The notes under the pieces are model-generated. The model saw only the letters and a list, made by a program, of their open reading frames with translations. It did not search any database and had not been told where the DNA came from. From assembly GCA_035301985.1 (NCBI GenBank), contig DATGTE010000049.1:43918-107917 (forward strand): 64,000 nt of DNA, in the 5' to 3' direction. This DNA comes from DASUXY01 sp035301985 (lineage in GTDB: Bacteria; Bacillota; Bacilli; Bacillales; Amphibacillaceae). The translations under genes were made by a program, and so were the position numbers. Shown here in pieces: positions 8,687-17,604 of the stretch (the stretch's first letter is position 1; each line of letters begins with the position of its first letter).

Positions 8687-8721
8687 ATGGCGGGGTTCGT
8701 TTCCGGATGAATCTACGCCAT
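8687..8721 (+). promoter_or_regulatory. Stem-loop after atpE
   Basis: ATGGCG at 8687-8692 pairs with CGCCAT at 8716-8721 in the 183-base gap between atpE and atpF. There is no T-run, so it is more likely an RNA-processing or partial attenuation element than a full terminator. Confidence 0.4.
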
Positions 8722-8825
8722 TCCTTTATATGCAGTCATTCTTTATGAAAAAGCCTTACAATAAGTTCTATATATTGTCAAGTATGTGCTGAAATGAACG
8801 AGTTACACTGAAAGGAGTGAAAACT

Positions 8826-9353
8826 GTGCATCTATACAATAGTTTTCTAACGATTGGAGCAAATGTAGGTGGTTTAAGAGTTGGCGATATGCTCGTTACG
8901 CTAATCTTTTTCATCATCCTTCTCGCCTTGTTAAAAAAGTTCGCTTGGGGTCCATTGATGAATGTGATGGAACAACGTGAAACATATGTTGCGAATGAAA
9001 TTGAAGCTGCAGAAAAGAGTCGCAAAGAAGCGGAAGCTGCCTCTCAAGAAGCTCAGGCTCGCTTGAAACAAACGAAAGAAGAAGCACAAAAAATTATCAA
9101 TGATGCAAAAGAAGCTGGTGCACAGCAAGAGAAAAACATCATTGAATCAGCCCGTGAGGAAGCGTTGCGCCTTAAAGAAGCGGCAGAAGCAGATATCCAA
9201 AGCGAAAAGGAAAAAGCAATCCAAGCCCTTCAGGACCAGGTGGCCTCATTATCTGTCCTCATTGCCAGTAAGGTGATTGAGAAAGAAATCAGTGCACAGG
9301 ATCAAGAGAAATTGATCAATGATTATATCAAAGAGGTAGGAGAAGAGCGATGA
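8826..9353 (+). CDS. atpF: ATP synthase Fo subunit b
   Basis: Subunit b is the peripheral stalk that holds F1 against rotation. The 175-residue protein has one N-terminal membrane helix (about 17-36, VGDMLVTLIFFIILLALLKK), then the conserved WGPLMNVMEQRETYV and a long charged coiled coil rich in Glu, Ala and Lys. I chose GTG 8826 because GGAG at 8814-8817 lies 8 bases upstream. A GTG at 8817 lies within the ribosome site itself. The stop overlaps the atpH start (ATGA at 9350-9353), indicating translational coupling. Confidence 0.94.
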   Translation: MHLYNSFLTIGANVGGLRVGDMLVTLIFFIILLALLKKFAWGPLMNVMEQRETYVANEIEAAEKSRKEAEAASQEAQARLKQTKEEAQKIINDAKEAGAQQEKNIIESAREEALRLKEAAEADIQSEKEKAIQALQDQVASLSVLIASKVIEKEISAQDQEKLINDYIKEVGEER

Positions 9354-9895
9354 GTGAAGCGATAGTTGCCAAACGATATGCAGATGCTCTTTTTCAACTC
9401 GGTAATGAAAAGAACACATTAGATCAATTCGTTGAGGAGTTTCGGGTCGTTAAAGAGGTTTTTCAAAAAGAAGAACAACTGAATACATTCTTGGAGCATC
9501 CGCGTATTGATCAAATGAAAAAGAAAGAATTGCTTGAGGCAGCATTTCAAAATATGGATCAAGATGTCTTGAATACGCTTTTGTTACTACTTGAGCGTGA
9601 CCGTGTGCAAATTGTACCATCTATGATTGATCATTTGATTCAACGAGTGAATGATGCAAAAGGTATTGCAGAAGCAACTGTTTATTCTGTTCGTGAACTG
9701 TCAGATTCTGAGAAAAAAGAGCTTGAAAACACCATCGCTAAACGGTTCGAAAAACAATCCGTTACGATTCATAACGTCGTTGATCCGACTATAATCGGTG
9801 GGATTCGGGTACGCGTTGGCAATACAATAATCGATGGGTCGATCAGTGGTAAATTGAGACGAATGGAACGCGAAATTGCAACTGCAAACAATTGA
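9350..9895 (+). CDS. atpH: ATP synthase F1 subunit delta
   Basis: The delta subunit links the b stalk to the top of the alpha3beta3 head. The 181-residue protein starts MSEAIVAKRYADALFQLG, the classic OSCP/delta opening, and ends with the conserved VDPTIIGGIRVRVGNTIIDGSISGKL region. It overlaps atpF by four bases and is followed 18 bases later by atpA. Confidence 0.95.
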   Translation: MSEAIVAKRYADALFQLGNEKNTLDQFVEEFRVVKEVFQKEEQLNTFLEHPRIDQMKKKELLEAAFQNMDQDVLNTLLLLLERDRVQIVPSMIDHLIQRVNDAKGIAEATVYSVRELSDSEKKELENTIAKRFEKQSVTIHNVVDPTIIGGIRVRVGNTIIDGSISGKLRRMEREIATANN

Positions 9896-9913
9896 TGATA
9901 GGGGTGAAATGGT

Positions 9914-11422
9914 ATGAGCATCAGAGCTGAAGAAATTAGTACATTAATTAAACAACAAATCGAAACTTTCGATTCAGATATACAAGTAAGTGATGTCGGA
10001 ACAGTCATTGAGATCGGTGACGGAATTGCACGAGCTCATGGCTTAGATGATGTCATGGCAGGAGAACTTGTTGAGTTTTCCAATGGAACGATGGGTATGG
10101 CTCAGAACCTTGAAGAATCAAACGTAGGTATTGTCATCCTCGGTCCGTATGATGATATTGCAGAAGGTGACGAAGTACGCCGTACCGGAAGAATTATGCA
10201 AGTACCTGTAGGAGAGGAGTTATTAGGACGTGTCGTGAATTCCCTTGGCCAACCAATCGATGGTAAAGGTCCAGTAGAAACGACAAAGACACGACCAATT
10301 GAAGCACCAGCACCAGGTGTTATGGATCGTAAATCTGTTGACGAGCCATTGCAAACAGGTATTAAAGCGATTGACGCGCTTGTTCCAATCGGACGTGGAC
10401 AACGTGAATTGATTATCGGGGACCGACAAACAGGAAAAACAACGGTTGCTGTCGATACAATTTTGAACCAAAAAGATCAAGATATGATTTGTATCTATGT
10501 AGCGATTGGTCAAAAAGAATCAACAGTTCGAAGTACCGTTGAAACATTCCGTCGTTACGGTGCGCTAGATTATACAATTGTTGTATCTGCGAATGCGTCT
10601 GAACCAGCACCGCTCTTATATTTAGCTCCATACGCCGGTGTCGCTATGGGTGAAGAGTTCATGTATAACGGAAAGCACGTGTTAGTTGTTTATGATGACT
10701 TATCTAAACAAGCAGCTGCTTATCGTGAGCTTTCCTTGCTCTTGCGTCGTCCACCAGGTCGTGAAGCTTTCCCAGGTGATGTGTTCTACATTCACTCTCG
10801 TCTATTAGAACGTGCGGCTAAATTAAGTGACGCTAATGGCGGTGGATCTCTAACAGCTTTACCGTTTGTTGAAACGCAAGCAGGAGATATTTCAGCTTAT
10901 ATTCCAACAAACGTTATTTCAATTACGGACGGTCAAATTTTCCTACAGTCCGACCTTTTCTTCTCAGGTGTACGCCCGGCGATTAACGCTGGATTGTCTG
11001 TATCCCGTGTCGGTGGTGACGCTCAAATCAAAGCGATGAAGAAAGTTGCCGGTACATTGCGCTTAGACTTGGCCGCATACCGTGAACTCGAAGCATTTGC
11101 TCAGTTCGGTTCAGACCTTGACGAAGCTACACAGGCGCGTTTGAACCGTGGGGAACGTACCGTAGAAGTGTTAAAACAAGGTTTGCATAAACCAATTGCA
11201 GTGGAAAAGCAAGTGATGATTATTTATGCATTGACGAACGGTTATCTGGATGATATCCCAGTTGAGGATGTCATGCGTTTTGAAGAAGAATTCCATGTTT
11301 GGCTTGACCAAAATGGAAAAGAACTGTTAGATTCAATTCGTGAAACAGGTAACTTACCTGATCAAGACAAAATGAATCAAGCAGTTGAATCCTTTAAGAA
11401 AACATTTTTAGTATCGGAATAA
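9914..11422 (+). CDS. atpA: ATP synthase F1 subunit alpha
   Basis: This is the non-catalytic nucleotide-binding subunit of the F1 head. The 502-residue length is standard. The P-loop is GDRQTGKT (about residue 169). The alpha arginine finger lies in the ISVTDGQIF-to-SVSRVGG region, read here as VISITDGQIFLQ and GLSVSRVGGDAQ. The N-terminal AEEISTLIKQQIE helix contacts delta. A ribosome site (AGGGGTGAAA) precedes the ATG. The 110-base gap to atpG contains a hairpin. Confidence 0.98.
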   Translation: MSIRAEEISTLIKQQIETFDSDIQVSDVGTVIEIGDGIARAHGLDDVMAGELVEFSNGTMGMAQNLEESNVGIVILGPYDDIAEGDEVRRTGRIMQVPVGEELLGRVVNSLGQPIDGKGPVETTKTRPIEAPAPGVMDRKSVDEPLQTGIKAIDALVPIGRGQRELIIGDRQTGKTTVAVDTILNQKDQDMICIYVAIGQKESTVRSTVETFRRYGALDYTIVVSANASEPAPLLYLAPYAGVAMGEEFMYNGKHVLVVYDDLSKQAAAYRELSLLLRRPPGREAFPGDVFYIHSRLLERAAKLSDANGGGSLTALPFVETQAGDISAYIPTNVISITDGQIFLQSDLFFSGVRPAINAGLSVSRVGGDAQIKAMKKVAGTLRLDLAAYRELEAFAQFGSDLDEATQARLNRGERTVEVLKQGLHKPIAVEKQVMIIYALTNGYLDDIPVEDVMRFEEEFHVWLDQNGKELLDSIRETGNLPDQDKMNQAVESFKKTFLVSE

Positions 11423-11499
11423 ATAGATAGGCGGAAATAGGTAAGTCTGACGGGATGGGTTAGTAGATGTCGCCCCGATGATTTTCCTTATTTCTGACC

Positions 11500-11515
11500 T
11501 CCAACCTTCGTTGGA
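11500..11515 (+). promoter_or_regulatory. Hairpin directly upstream of the atpG ribosome site
   Basis: TCCAAC at 11500-11505 pairs with GTTGGA at 11510-11515 across a CTTC loop, immediately before the AAGGATGGTG ribosome site of atpG. It could regulate atpG translation or protect the 5' end of a processed message. Confidence 0.45.
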
Positions 11516-11532
11516 AAGGATGGTGAATCAGC

Positions 11533-12384
11533 TTGGCATCACTAAAAGAAATTGAATCCAGAATCGAATCGACCGGTAAAATGAAGCAGATTACGAAAGC
11601 AATGGAGATGGTTTCTGCCTCGAAACTCGGTAGGGCGGAGGAAAATGCGCGTGCATTCGTTCCTTACAGTGAGAAAATCCGTGAAGTCGTCTCCCATATT
11701 GCCAGTAGTACAGATGCACAACATCCTATGTTAGAGAACCGTGAAGTGAAGAAAACTGGATACATTGTGATTACGTCGGATCGAGGATTAGCAGGGCCTT
11801 ACAATAGTAATGTATTAAGAAGCCTGCATCAAACGATCAAACAACGCCATCAATCTTCTGAAGAATATACGATTATTGCTATCGGCCGAATGGGTTATGA
11901 TTATTGTACAAAAAGAGATATTCCTGTTACCGATAACATCTCTGGGATGGCCGATCACCCGACGTTTTCGGATATTAAAGATCTCGCATCAGCAACTGTA
12001 CAATTATTTAGTGACGGTGAGATTGATGAATTGTACATCGTATACAGTCACTACATTTCCGCAATCAATCATGAAGTAACGACAACAAAACTACTGCCGA
12101 TTTCTATTGAAGAGACAGGAACGAGCAGTCAGTATGAATATGAACCAGATGAGGCTCAAATTTTGGAAGTATTATTACCACAATATGCCGAAAGTTTGAT
12201 TTTTGGTGCATTGTTGAATAGTAAAGCGAGTGAGCATGCATCGCGAATGACAGCGATGAGAAGCGCGACAGATAACGCTGAAGAATTGATTGATGATTTA
12301 ACATTGTCATTCAACCGTGCTCGTCAAGCAGCAATTACCCAAGAAATCACAGAAATTATCGGTGGAGTTGCTGCCTTAGAATAG
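11533..12384 (+). CDS. atpG: ATP synthase F1 subunit gamma
   Basis: Gamma is the central rotor shaft linking the c-ring to the catalytic head. The 283-residue protein starts MASLKEIESRIESTGKMKQITKAMEMVSASKL and ends with RARQAAITQEITEIIGGVAAL, the two ends of the antiparallel coiled coil that define the family. The start is TTG 11533 after AAGGATGGTG. The internal SDRGLAGPYNSNVLR is also conserved. Confidence 0.97.
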   Translation: MASLKEIESRIESTGKMKQITKAMEMVSASKLGRAEENARAFVPYSEKIREVVSHIASSTDAQHPMLENREVKKTGYIVITSDRGLAGPYNSNVLRSLHQTIKQRHQSSEEYTIIAIGRMGYDYCTKRDIPVTDNISGMADHPTFSDIKDLASATVQLFSDGEIDELYIVYSHYISAINHEVTTTKLLPISIEETGTSSQYEYEPDEAQILEVLLPQYAESLIFGALLNSKASEHASRMTAMRSATDNAEELIDDLTLSFNRARQAAITQEITEIIGGVAALE

Positions 12385-12426
12385 TTCCAAAGAGCCGCTT
12401 AAATAGTAAGTTTAGGAGGGAAATCG

Positions 12427-13839
12427 ATGACGAAAGGACATGTTACACAAGTTATGGGACCTGTCGTAGACGTTGCATTTAACGAAGGACAGCTTCCAGA
12501 TATAAATGATGCTTTAACTGTCCAATTTGATACCGGTGACGGTAAAAATGATCGTACGCAACTAACATTAGAAGTCGCACTTCATCTTGGCGATAATACT
12601 GTACGCACAATCGCAATGTCATCAACAGATGGTGTAAAGCGGGGCTTACCAGTTGAAAATACAGAAAGACCAATATCTGTACCTGTTGGAGAAGTTACGC
12701 TTGGACGTGTATTTAACGTCTTAGGTGAGAATATTGATTTAGATGAACCACTACCAGAGGATACACGATTGGATCCGATCCATCGTGAAGCACCTCAATT
12801 TGAAGACTTAACAACGGACACTGAAATATTAGAAACAGGTATTAAAGTGGTTGACTTATTAGCTCCTTACATTAAAGGTGGAAAAATCGGTTTGTTTGGT
12901 GGTGCCGGTGTCGGAAAAACGGTACTCATTCAAGAACTGATTAACAACATCGCTCAAGAACACGGTGGTATTTCTGTTTTTGCCGGAGTTGGAGAACGTA
13001 CACGTGAAGGGAATGACCTTTACTATGAGATGAAAGATTCCGGGGTTATTGAAAAAACAGCGATGGTATTCGGTCAGATGAACGAACCACCAGGTGCACG
13101 TATGCGCGTAGCCCTAACTGGACTAACGATGGCCGAATATTTCCGTGATGAGGAAGGACAAGACGTGTTATTATTTATTGATAACATCTTCCGTTTTACT
13201 CAAGCGGGTTCAGAAGTTTCGGCACTTTTAGGTCGTATGCCATCAGCGGTAGGTTATCAGCCTACACTAGCAACAGAAATGGGTCAGTTGCAAGAGCGAA
13301 TTACGTCCACAAACAAAGGTTCTGTAACATCCATTCAGGCGATTTACGTACCTGCGGATGACTATACAGACCCTGCCCCAGCAACAACGTTTGCTCACTT
13401 GGATGCAACGACAAACTTGGATCGTGGTCTTTCAGAGCAAGGGATTTATCCGGCAGTGGACCCATTAGCTTCGACTTCTCGTGCATTAGACCCAGAAATC
13501 GTTGGTGAAGAACATTACCAAGTAGCACGTGATGTTCAACAAACACTTCAACGTTATCGAGAGTTACAAGATATTATCGCCATGCTCGGTATGGATGAAT
13601 TGTCAGATGAGGATAAATTGACGGTAGCACGAGCACGACGCATTCAATTTTTCCTTTCCCAAAACTTCCATGTCGCTGAGCAGTTTACTGGGCAACCAGG
13701 ATCATATGTCCCTATAGATGAAACAGTTAAAGGGTTCAAGGAAATTCTCGAAGGTAAATATGATGATCTTCCAGAAGATGCTTTCCGCCTAGTCGGACGT
13801 ATTGAAGAAGTCGTTGAAAAGGCAAAAGAAATGCAATAA
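12427..13839 (+). CDS. atpD: ATP synthase F1 subunit beta
   Basis: This is the catalytic subunit. The 470-residue protein has the P-loop GGAGVGKTVL (about 153-162), the catalytic glutamate in GERTREGNDLY, Walker B VLLFIDNIFRF and the DELSEEDKLTVARARRIQ-like DELSD region contacted by gamma and epsilon (MDELSDEDKLTVARAR). A GGAGGGAAATCG ribosome site precedes ATG 12427. The 107-base gap after it holds a long stem-loop. Confidence 0.98.
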   Translation: MTKGHVTQVMGPVVDVAFNEGQLPDINDALTVQFDTGDGKNDRTQLTLEVALHLGDNTVRTIAMSSTDGVKRGLPVENTERPISVPVGEVTLGRVFNVLGENIDLDEPLPEDTRLDPIHREAPQFEDLTTDTEILETGIKVVDLLAPYIKGGKIGLFGGAGVGKTVLIQELINNIAQEHGGISVFAGVGERTREGNDLYYEMKDSGVIEKTAMVFGQMNEPPGARMRVALTGLTMAEYFRDEEGQDVLLFIDNIFRFTQAGSEVSALLGRMPSAVGYQPTLATEMGQLQERITSTNKGSVTSIQAIYVPADDYTDPAPATTFAHLDATTNLDRGLSEQGIYPAVDPLASTSRALDPEIVGEEHYQVARDVQQTLQRYRELQDIIAMLGMDELSDEDKLTVARARRIQFFLSQNFHVAEQFTGQPGSYVPIDETVKGFKEILEGKYDDLPEDAFRLVGRIEEVVEKAKEMQ

Positions 13840-13850
13840 GAACGACAGAT

Positions 13851-13925
13851 GAGGCAGAAAAAAGGTCGGGATTCAATCATACGCTATTCGTCGGTTGTAT
13901 GAGGAACTCCCAACATGTCTGCCTC
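13851..13925 (+). promoter_or_regulatory. Long stem-loop in the atpD-atpC gap
   Basis: GAGGCAGA at 13851-13858 pairs perfectly with TCTGCCTC at 13918-13925. An inner stem TCATAC (13877-13882) pairs with GTATGA (13897-13902). Most of the intergenic RNA could therefore fold into one extended structure ending just before the atpC ribosome site (AAGGAGGGG). No T-run follows, so full termination is unlikely. Confidence 0.5.
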
Positions 13926-13946
13926 TTGTCTTAAGGAGGGGTTTCA

Positions 13947-14345
13947 TTGAAAACACTAAAAGTGAGTGTTGTTACTCCTGACGGCCCAGTTTTGGAAGAC
14001 ACTTGTGAAATGGTTAGTTGTAAATCTAAAAATGGTGAATTAGGCATTTTACCGGGCCATATTCCATTAGTGGCTCCACTTACCATTAGCTCTGTCCGTT
14101 TAAAAAGCGGTGATGAAGAAAATCAGCTAGCAATCAATGGTGGACTGTTGGAAGTGCGACCTGACGAGGTAACGATTCTTGCACAAACGGCAGAAAGACC
14201 GGAAGACATCGACGTTGACCGGGCACGTCGAGCGAAAGAGCGTGCAGAACGTCGTTTACAACAATCGAAGCAAGATAATGTCGACTTTCATAGGGCAGAA
14301 TTAGCACTCAAACGGGCAATCAACCGCTTAAAAGTTGCTCAATAA
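13947..14345 (+). CDS. atpC: ATP synthase F1 subunit epsilon
   Basis: Epsilon connects gamma to the c-ring and inhibits ATP hydrolysis. The 132-residue protein has an N-terminal beta sandwich (KVSVVTPDGPVLEDTCEMV, GELGILPGHIPLVAPL) and a C-terminal helical hairpin (DRARRAKERAERRL onward). The TTG start at 13947 follows AAGGAGGGG. It is the last gene of the operon. Confidence 0.95.
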   Translation: MKTLKVSVVTPDGPVLEDTCEMVSCKSKNGELGILPGHIPLVAPLTISSVRLKSGDEENQLAINGGLLEVRPDEVTILAQTAERPEDIDVDRARRAKERAERRLQQSKQDNVDFHRAELALKRAINRLKVAQ

Positions 14346-14365
14346 ATTAGAATGAATAACGTAAA

Positions 14366-14399
14366 ATCTCTCATAATATGTCATTGTGAGAGGTTTTTT
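14366..14399 (+). terminator. Terminator of the atp operon
   Basis: CTCTCA at 14368-14373 pairs with TGAGAG at 14387-14392, followed by a run of six T after GG. This ends the ATP synthase transcript. Confidence 0.8.
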
Positions 14400-14685
14400 G
14401 TTTCAACAAAAATAAGGTTTTCTGCAATCCGTTGAAGTACTTCATACGTCCTTCAAAATTACTTATATTTTACGATAGCGAATAATTTTGCTTCCAGCTA
14501 TATGTTTTGTAGGGAAATGACCAAACTATTTCATATAAATGTCGTTATTTCCCGGGAAATCTAAAACAGACACCTTTTTTGCTTTAAAAACTCGAAAAAT
14601 ATCTGCTCTGTTTAAAAAGAATTTTGATTGACAATCATCATGAACAATGGCAAAGTTACAAGTAAATCTTGATAAGGTGGTTTTT
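14400..14685 (+). other. Gene-free stretch between atpC and the DUF1146 gene
   Basis: No coding potential is seen. A TTGACA at 14628-14633 is a good -35 element, but no convincing -10 lies 16-18 bases downstream. Confidence 0.4.
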
Positions 14686-14916
14686 ATGATCTCAATTAGT
14701 CAAACAGCGATCATCAGTATGGTATCTCATTTGATTTTTATCGTCATTACGTGGAGAGTCGTACAAGCGATTAACTTTGAACCGCTGATCCGAAAAGGTC
14801 GCGTAATGGAAGCAAGAATTCTTATGTTATTCATTACGATTGTTGTTGGATCGGGAGTCAGTCGATTTTTCCTCGATTTTGTTAAATGGTCCCAAGACTT
14901 ATTGTATTTATATTAA
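14686..14916 (+). CDS. ywzB: DUF1146 family membrane protein (YwzB)
   Basis: This 76-residue protein has two hydrophobic segments (about 6-24 and 47-65) separated by a basic loop with the family-typical WRVVQAINFEPLIRKGR. DUF1146/TIGR02327 proteins are regularly encoded between the atp operon and ywmB-murA in Bacillaceae, as here. Function is unknown. The ATG at 14686 follows AAGGTGG at 14674-14680. A longer reading from 14647 starts without a ribosome site. Confidence 0.8.
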   Translation: MISISQTAIISMVSHLIFIVITWRVVQAINFEPLIRKGRVMEARILMLFITIVVGSGVSRFFLDFVKWSQDLLYLY

Positions 14917-14977
14917 TAACTGAATGAACGCTTGATATATGCAAAATCTAATAATCTAGTAAATGACGTATGTTCAA

Positions 14978-15026
14978 TCACCTCTGTGACGATACTATAA
15001 CTAGTTTCGTCATGGGGGGATTTTTT
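14978..15026 (+). terminator. Terminator hairpin overlapping the ywmB ribosome site
   Basis: TGACGA at 14987-14992 pairs with TCGTCA at 15007-15012, and the outer bases AATCACCTC pair mostly with GGGGGGATT. A run of eight T follows and merges with the TTG start of the next gene. The GGGGGGA of the 3' arm is the only SD candidate for ywmB. Confidence 0.65.
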
Positions 15027-15737
15027 TTGAAAAAATTAATCGGGATGAGCATGTTGATTTTTCTAACCGTGTTCAATTCTTTCTCAATTGCTGATGATGA
15101 AATGATTGAGCTGGCCACTATTGTGGAACAATATAAAGGGACGATTGATCTGTGGGAAGTGACGGTAAAAGAACAGATGAATGTGAACACCTTAAATGAA
15201 TTAGTACGAGAGTTACAAGCGAGTAAACAGCAATACAAAGTTACGGAAAATAACGAACGCAGTATTCATTCCTTCACACATCACAATGAATCAACTTCGA
15301 TTGTCGAGACAATCGAAATTATTATACCGAAACAAGCTTCACAAACAGGAGAGTTAATCGCTATATTATCGAGTGATACATGGAATCATTCCGTTTTAAC
15401 TCATTATCGTAATCATGTGCAATTGTTAACAAAAAAGTACTTTACAGAGTCATCTATGAAATATACTTGTTTGACCACTGCAGTTGATGATATAATTAAT
15501 CTTGGTTATTTGTTAAAGAAATTGTCGAATAAACTGTTATTCGATGACTTTTATGAACAATATGATACAGTTGAAGAGTCAAGATATAAAAAAATAATTT
15601 ATGCGTATAGTCCATTATTGGATGGATATTTTGAATCAGCGAATCAACGAATGAACTTTCAAATGGCGATCATGAATAACAACTCAGAGGGAATAAAATG
15701 TACGATTGGAACACCAATCCTTATAAATGAATATTAA
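15027..15737 (+). CDS. ywmB: YwmB family exported protein (DUF1779)
   Basis: This 236-residue protein starts at TTG 15027 with a signal peptide (MKKLIGMSMLIFLTVFNSFS). The position between DUF1146 and murA is that of B. subtilis ywmB, a TATA-box-binding-protein-like fold family (DUF1779) of unknown function. The mature part is mixed alpha/beta with three cysteines, one near the C-terminus. A longer upstream frame from 14970 runs through a terminator hairpin and is not believable. Function is unknown; the name rests on synteny, length and signal peptide. Confidence 0.7.
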   Translation: MKKLIGMSMLIFLTVFNSFSIADDEMIELATIVEQYKGTIDLWEVTVKEQMNVNTLNELVRELQASKQQYKVTENNERSIHSFTHHNESTSIVETIEIIIPKQASQTGELIAILSSDTWNHSVLTHYRNHVQLLTKKYFTESSMKYTCLTTAVDDIINLGYLLKKLSNKLLFDDFYEQYDTVEESRYKKIIYAYSPLLDGYFESANQRMNFQMAIMNNNSEGIKCTIGTPILINEY

Positions 15738-15771
15738 TATAGTGACATTGGATCTGAAGGAGATTTGGATT

Positions 15772-17109
15772 ATGGAGAAAATTATCGTAAAAGGCGGACA
15801 ACAATTAAACGGCACTGTGACAATCGAAGGTGCAAAAAATGCGGTATTACCAGTCATTGCAGCTAGCATTATTGCCAGTGAAGGGAAAAGTGTCATTCAC
15901 GATGTTCCTGTTTTATCTGATGTGTATACGATTAATGAAGTATTGCGCAATATGAATGCGGATGTGCATTTTGAAAACAACACAATCACCGTTGATGCTT
16001 CTAAAATTTTGTCTACGGAAGCTCCATTTGAATACGTTCGCAAAATGCGTGCTTCGGTGCTCGTGTTGGGGCCATTATTGGCGCGTTATGGTCATGCCAA
16101 AGTAGCTATGCCAGGTGGCTGTGCAATTGGATCTCGTCCTATCGAACAGCATTTGAAAGGCTTTGAAGCGATGGGAGCCCAAGTTCATGTGGGAAATGGC
16201 TTCGTTGAATGCCATGTCGATGGTCGGTTACAAGGAGCAAAAATATATCTTGACATGCCAAGTGTTGGTGCGACAGAAAATATAATGATGGCTGCTGCTC
16301 TTGCTGATGGTGAAACGATTATCGAAAATTGTGCCAAAGAGCCAGAGATTGTCGATTTAGCCAATTATTTGAACAAAATGGGAGCTAACATCGTCGGAGC
16401 GGGCACTGAAACGATTCGAATCACAGGCGTAGATCAATTACAAGGCATTGAACATACCGTGATCCCCGATCGTATTGAAGCAGGAACATTCATGGTAGCC
16501 GCCGCGATTACTGGTGGTAATGTTTTAATTAAAAATGTTGTCAGTGAACATTTGCGTCCGGTCATTTCAAAACTCCAAGAAATGAATGTGACGATCACTG
16601 AAGAAGAAAATGGACTACGTGTGATTGGACCGAGTAAACTGAAAGCAACGGATATAAAAACATTACCACATCCAGGATTTCCAACCGATATGCAATCACA
16701 GATGATGGCGCTCATGCTTTGTGCCAAAGGAACGAGTGTCATTACAGAAACAGTATTTGAAAATCGTTTTATGCATGTCGAAGAGTTCCGCCGAATGAAT
16801 GCTCAATTGAAAATTGAAGGTCGTAGTGTCATCATCGAAGGACCTTCGAATTTACAAGGGGCCGAAGTTGCTGCAACAGATCTTCGTGCAGCAGCTGCCT
16901 TAATTTTAGCTGGATTAGGTGCCAAAGATTATACACGCGTGACCGAACTACAACACTTAGATCGTGGATATGTTAACTTTGTTGGCAAACTAGCATCATT
17001 AGGTGCTAATATCGAACGGGTTAATGCCGATGGTCACGTCATCGAACCAGTTGTACAAGTAGAAGGAAAACCGGGTAAATCGGGAAAAATTATTGCTGAG
17101 TTATCATAA
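15772..17109 (+). CDS. murA: UDP-N-acetylglucosamine 1-carboxyvinyltransferase
   Basis: MurA transfers enolpyruvate from PEP to UDP-GlcNAc, the first committed step of peptidoglycan synthesis. The 445-residue protein has GAKNAVLPVIAAS, the catalytic Cys117 in MPGGCAIGSRPI (the fosfomycin target), TDLRAAAALILAGL and the C-terminal HLDRGYVNFVGKLASLGA. ATG 15772 follows AAGGAG by 9 bases. An in-frame ATG at 15727 overlaps ywmB and lacks a ribosome site. By synteny it is the murAA-type gene. A strong terminator follows. Confidence 0.96.
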   Translation: MEKIIVKGGQQLNGTVTIEGAKNAVLPVIAASIIASEGKSVIHDVPVLSDVYTINEVLRNMNADVHFENNTITVDASKILSTEAPFEYVRKMRASVLVLGPLLARYGHAKVAMPGGCAIGSRPIEQHLKGFEAMGAQVHVGNGFVECHVDGRLQGAKIYLDMPSVGATENIMMAAALADGETIIENCAKEPEIVDLANYLNKMGANIVGAGTETIRITGVDQLQGIEHTVIPDRIEAGTFMVAAAITGGNVLIKNVVSEHLRPVISKLQEMNVTITEEENGLRVIGPSKLKATDIKTLPHPGFPTDMQSQMMALMLCAKGTSVITETVFENRFMHVEEFRRMNAQLKIEGRSVIIEGPSNLQGAEVAATDLRAAAALILAGLGAKDYTRVTELQHLDRGYVNFVGKLASLGANIERVNADGHVIEPVVQVEGKPGKSGKIIAELS

Positions 17110-17125
17110 ATGATCCACGGATCAT

Positions 17126-17165
17126 AAACAGATGGAATGTGCATGATGTTCCATCTGTTTTTTTG
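17126..17165 (+). terminator. Terminator of murA
   Basis: AAACAGATGGAA at 17126-17137 pairs with TTCCATCTGTTT at 17149-17160, followed by more T. It is a perfect 12-base stem. Confidence 0.9.
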
Positions 17166-17530
17166 TGTTGTTTTTTCTTCATCTCCGTACTGTACCTCTA
17201 TGAATCGACTCCATTACGTTCAAAAATTCATATCAAGTCTTCTCAACAATAAAAACTTGTGATACAATGAATGAAAAATTACCATTATTCTGAAAAGTAA
17301 TAGCAAACTACTCATGAAATGTTTAAGTTTGCGGATATAGAAAGGGTGTCAATGATCGTAATAAACATATGTTTTGTTGATTAAACGTAGCATAATTAAT
17401 GAACGGATCTATTTTAACCGCCCGATCATGTTCACGAATGATCTTATGAAGCCACTGAAATGTTCGCTTTCGCTTTCGAATTGAATCACCTCTTCATCAC
17501 CGAATCTCCCGAACGCTATTTCAACATTTT
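17166..17530 (+). other. Gene-free region upstream of the opp module
   Basis: No open frame of note is present. The region carries AT-rich stretches and a GATACAAT near 17261, but no well-spaced -35. It marks the boundary where the opp module interrupts the usual murA-spoIID adjacency. Confidence 0.4.
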
Positions 17531-17544
17531 TGAAACCGCTTACA
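17531..17544 (+). promoter_or_regulatory. Perfect CcpA cre operator upstream of oppB
   Basis: TGAAACCGCTTACA matches the cre consensus TGWAANCGNTNWCA at all 14 positions. It overlaps a TTGAAA (17530-17535) that could be a -35 element with a weak -10 (TAATTA) 17 bases on. It lies 60 bases before the first gene. CcpA binding here would be expected to repress the operon when preferred carbon is present. Confidence 0.65.
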
Positions 17545-17604
17545 CATAGAGGTAATTAGAGGCATTTGTCTGAATCGATGTCCATCAAAATGGAGGGGAA
17601 TCAT

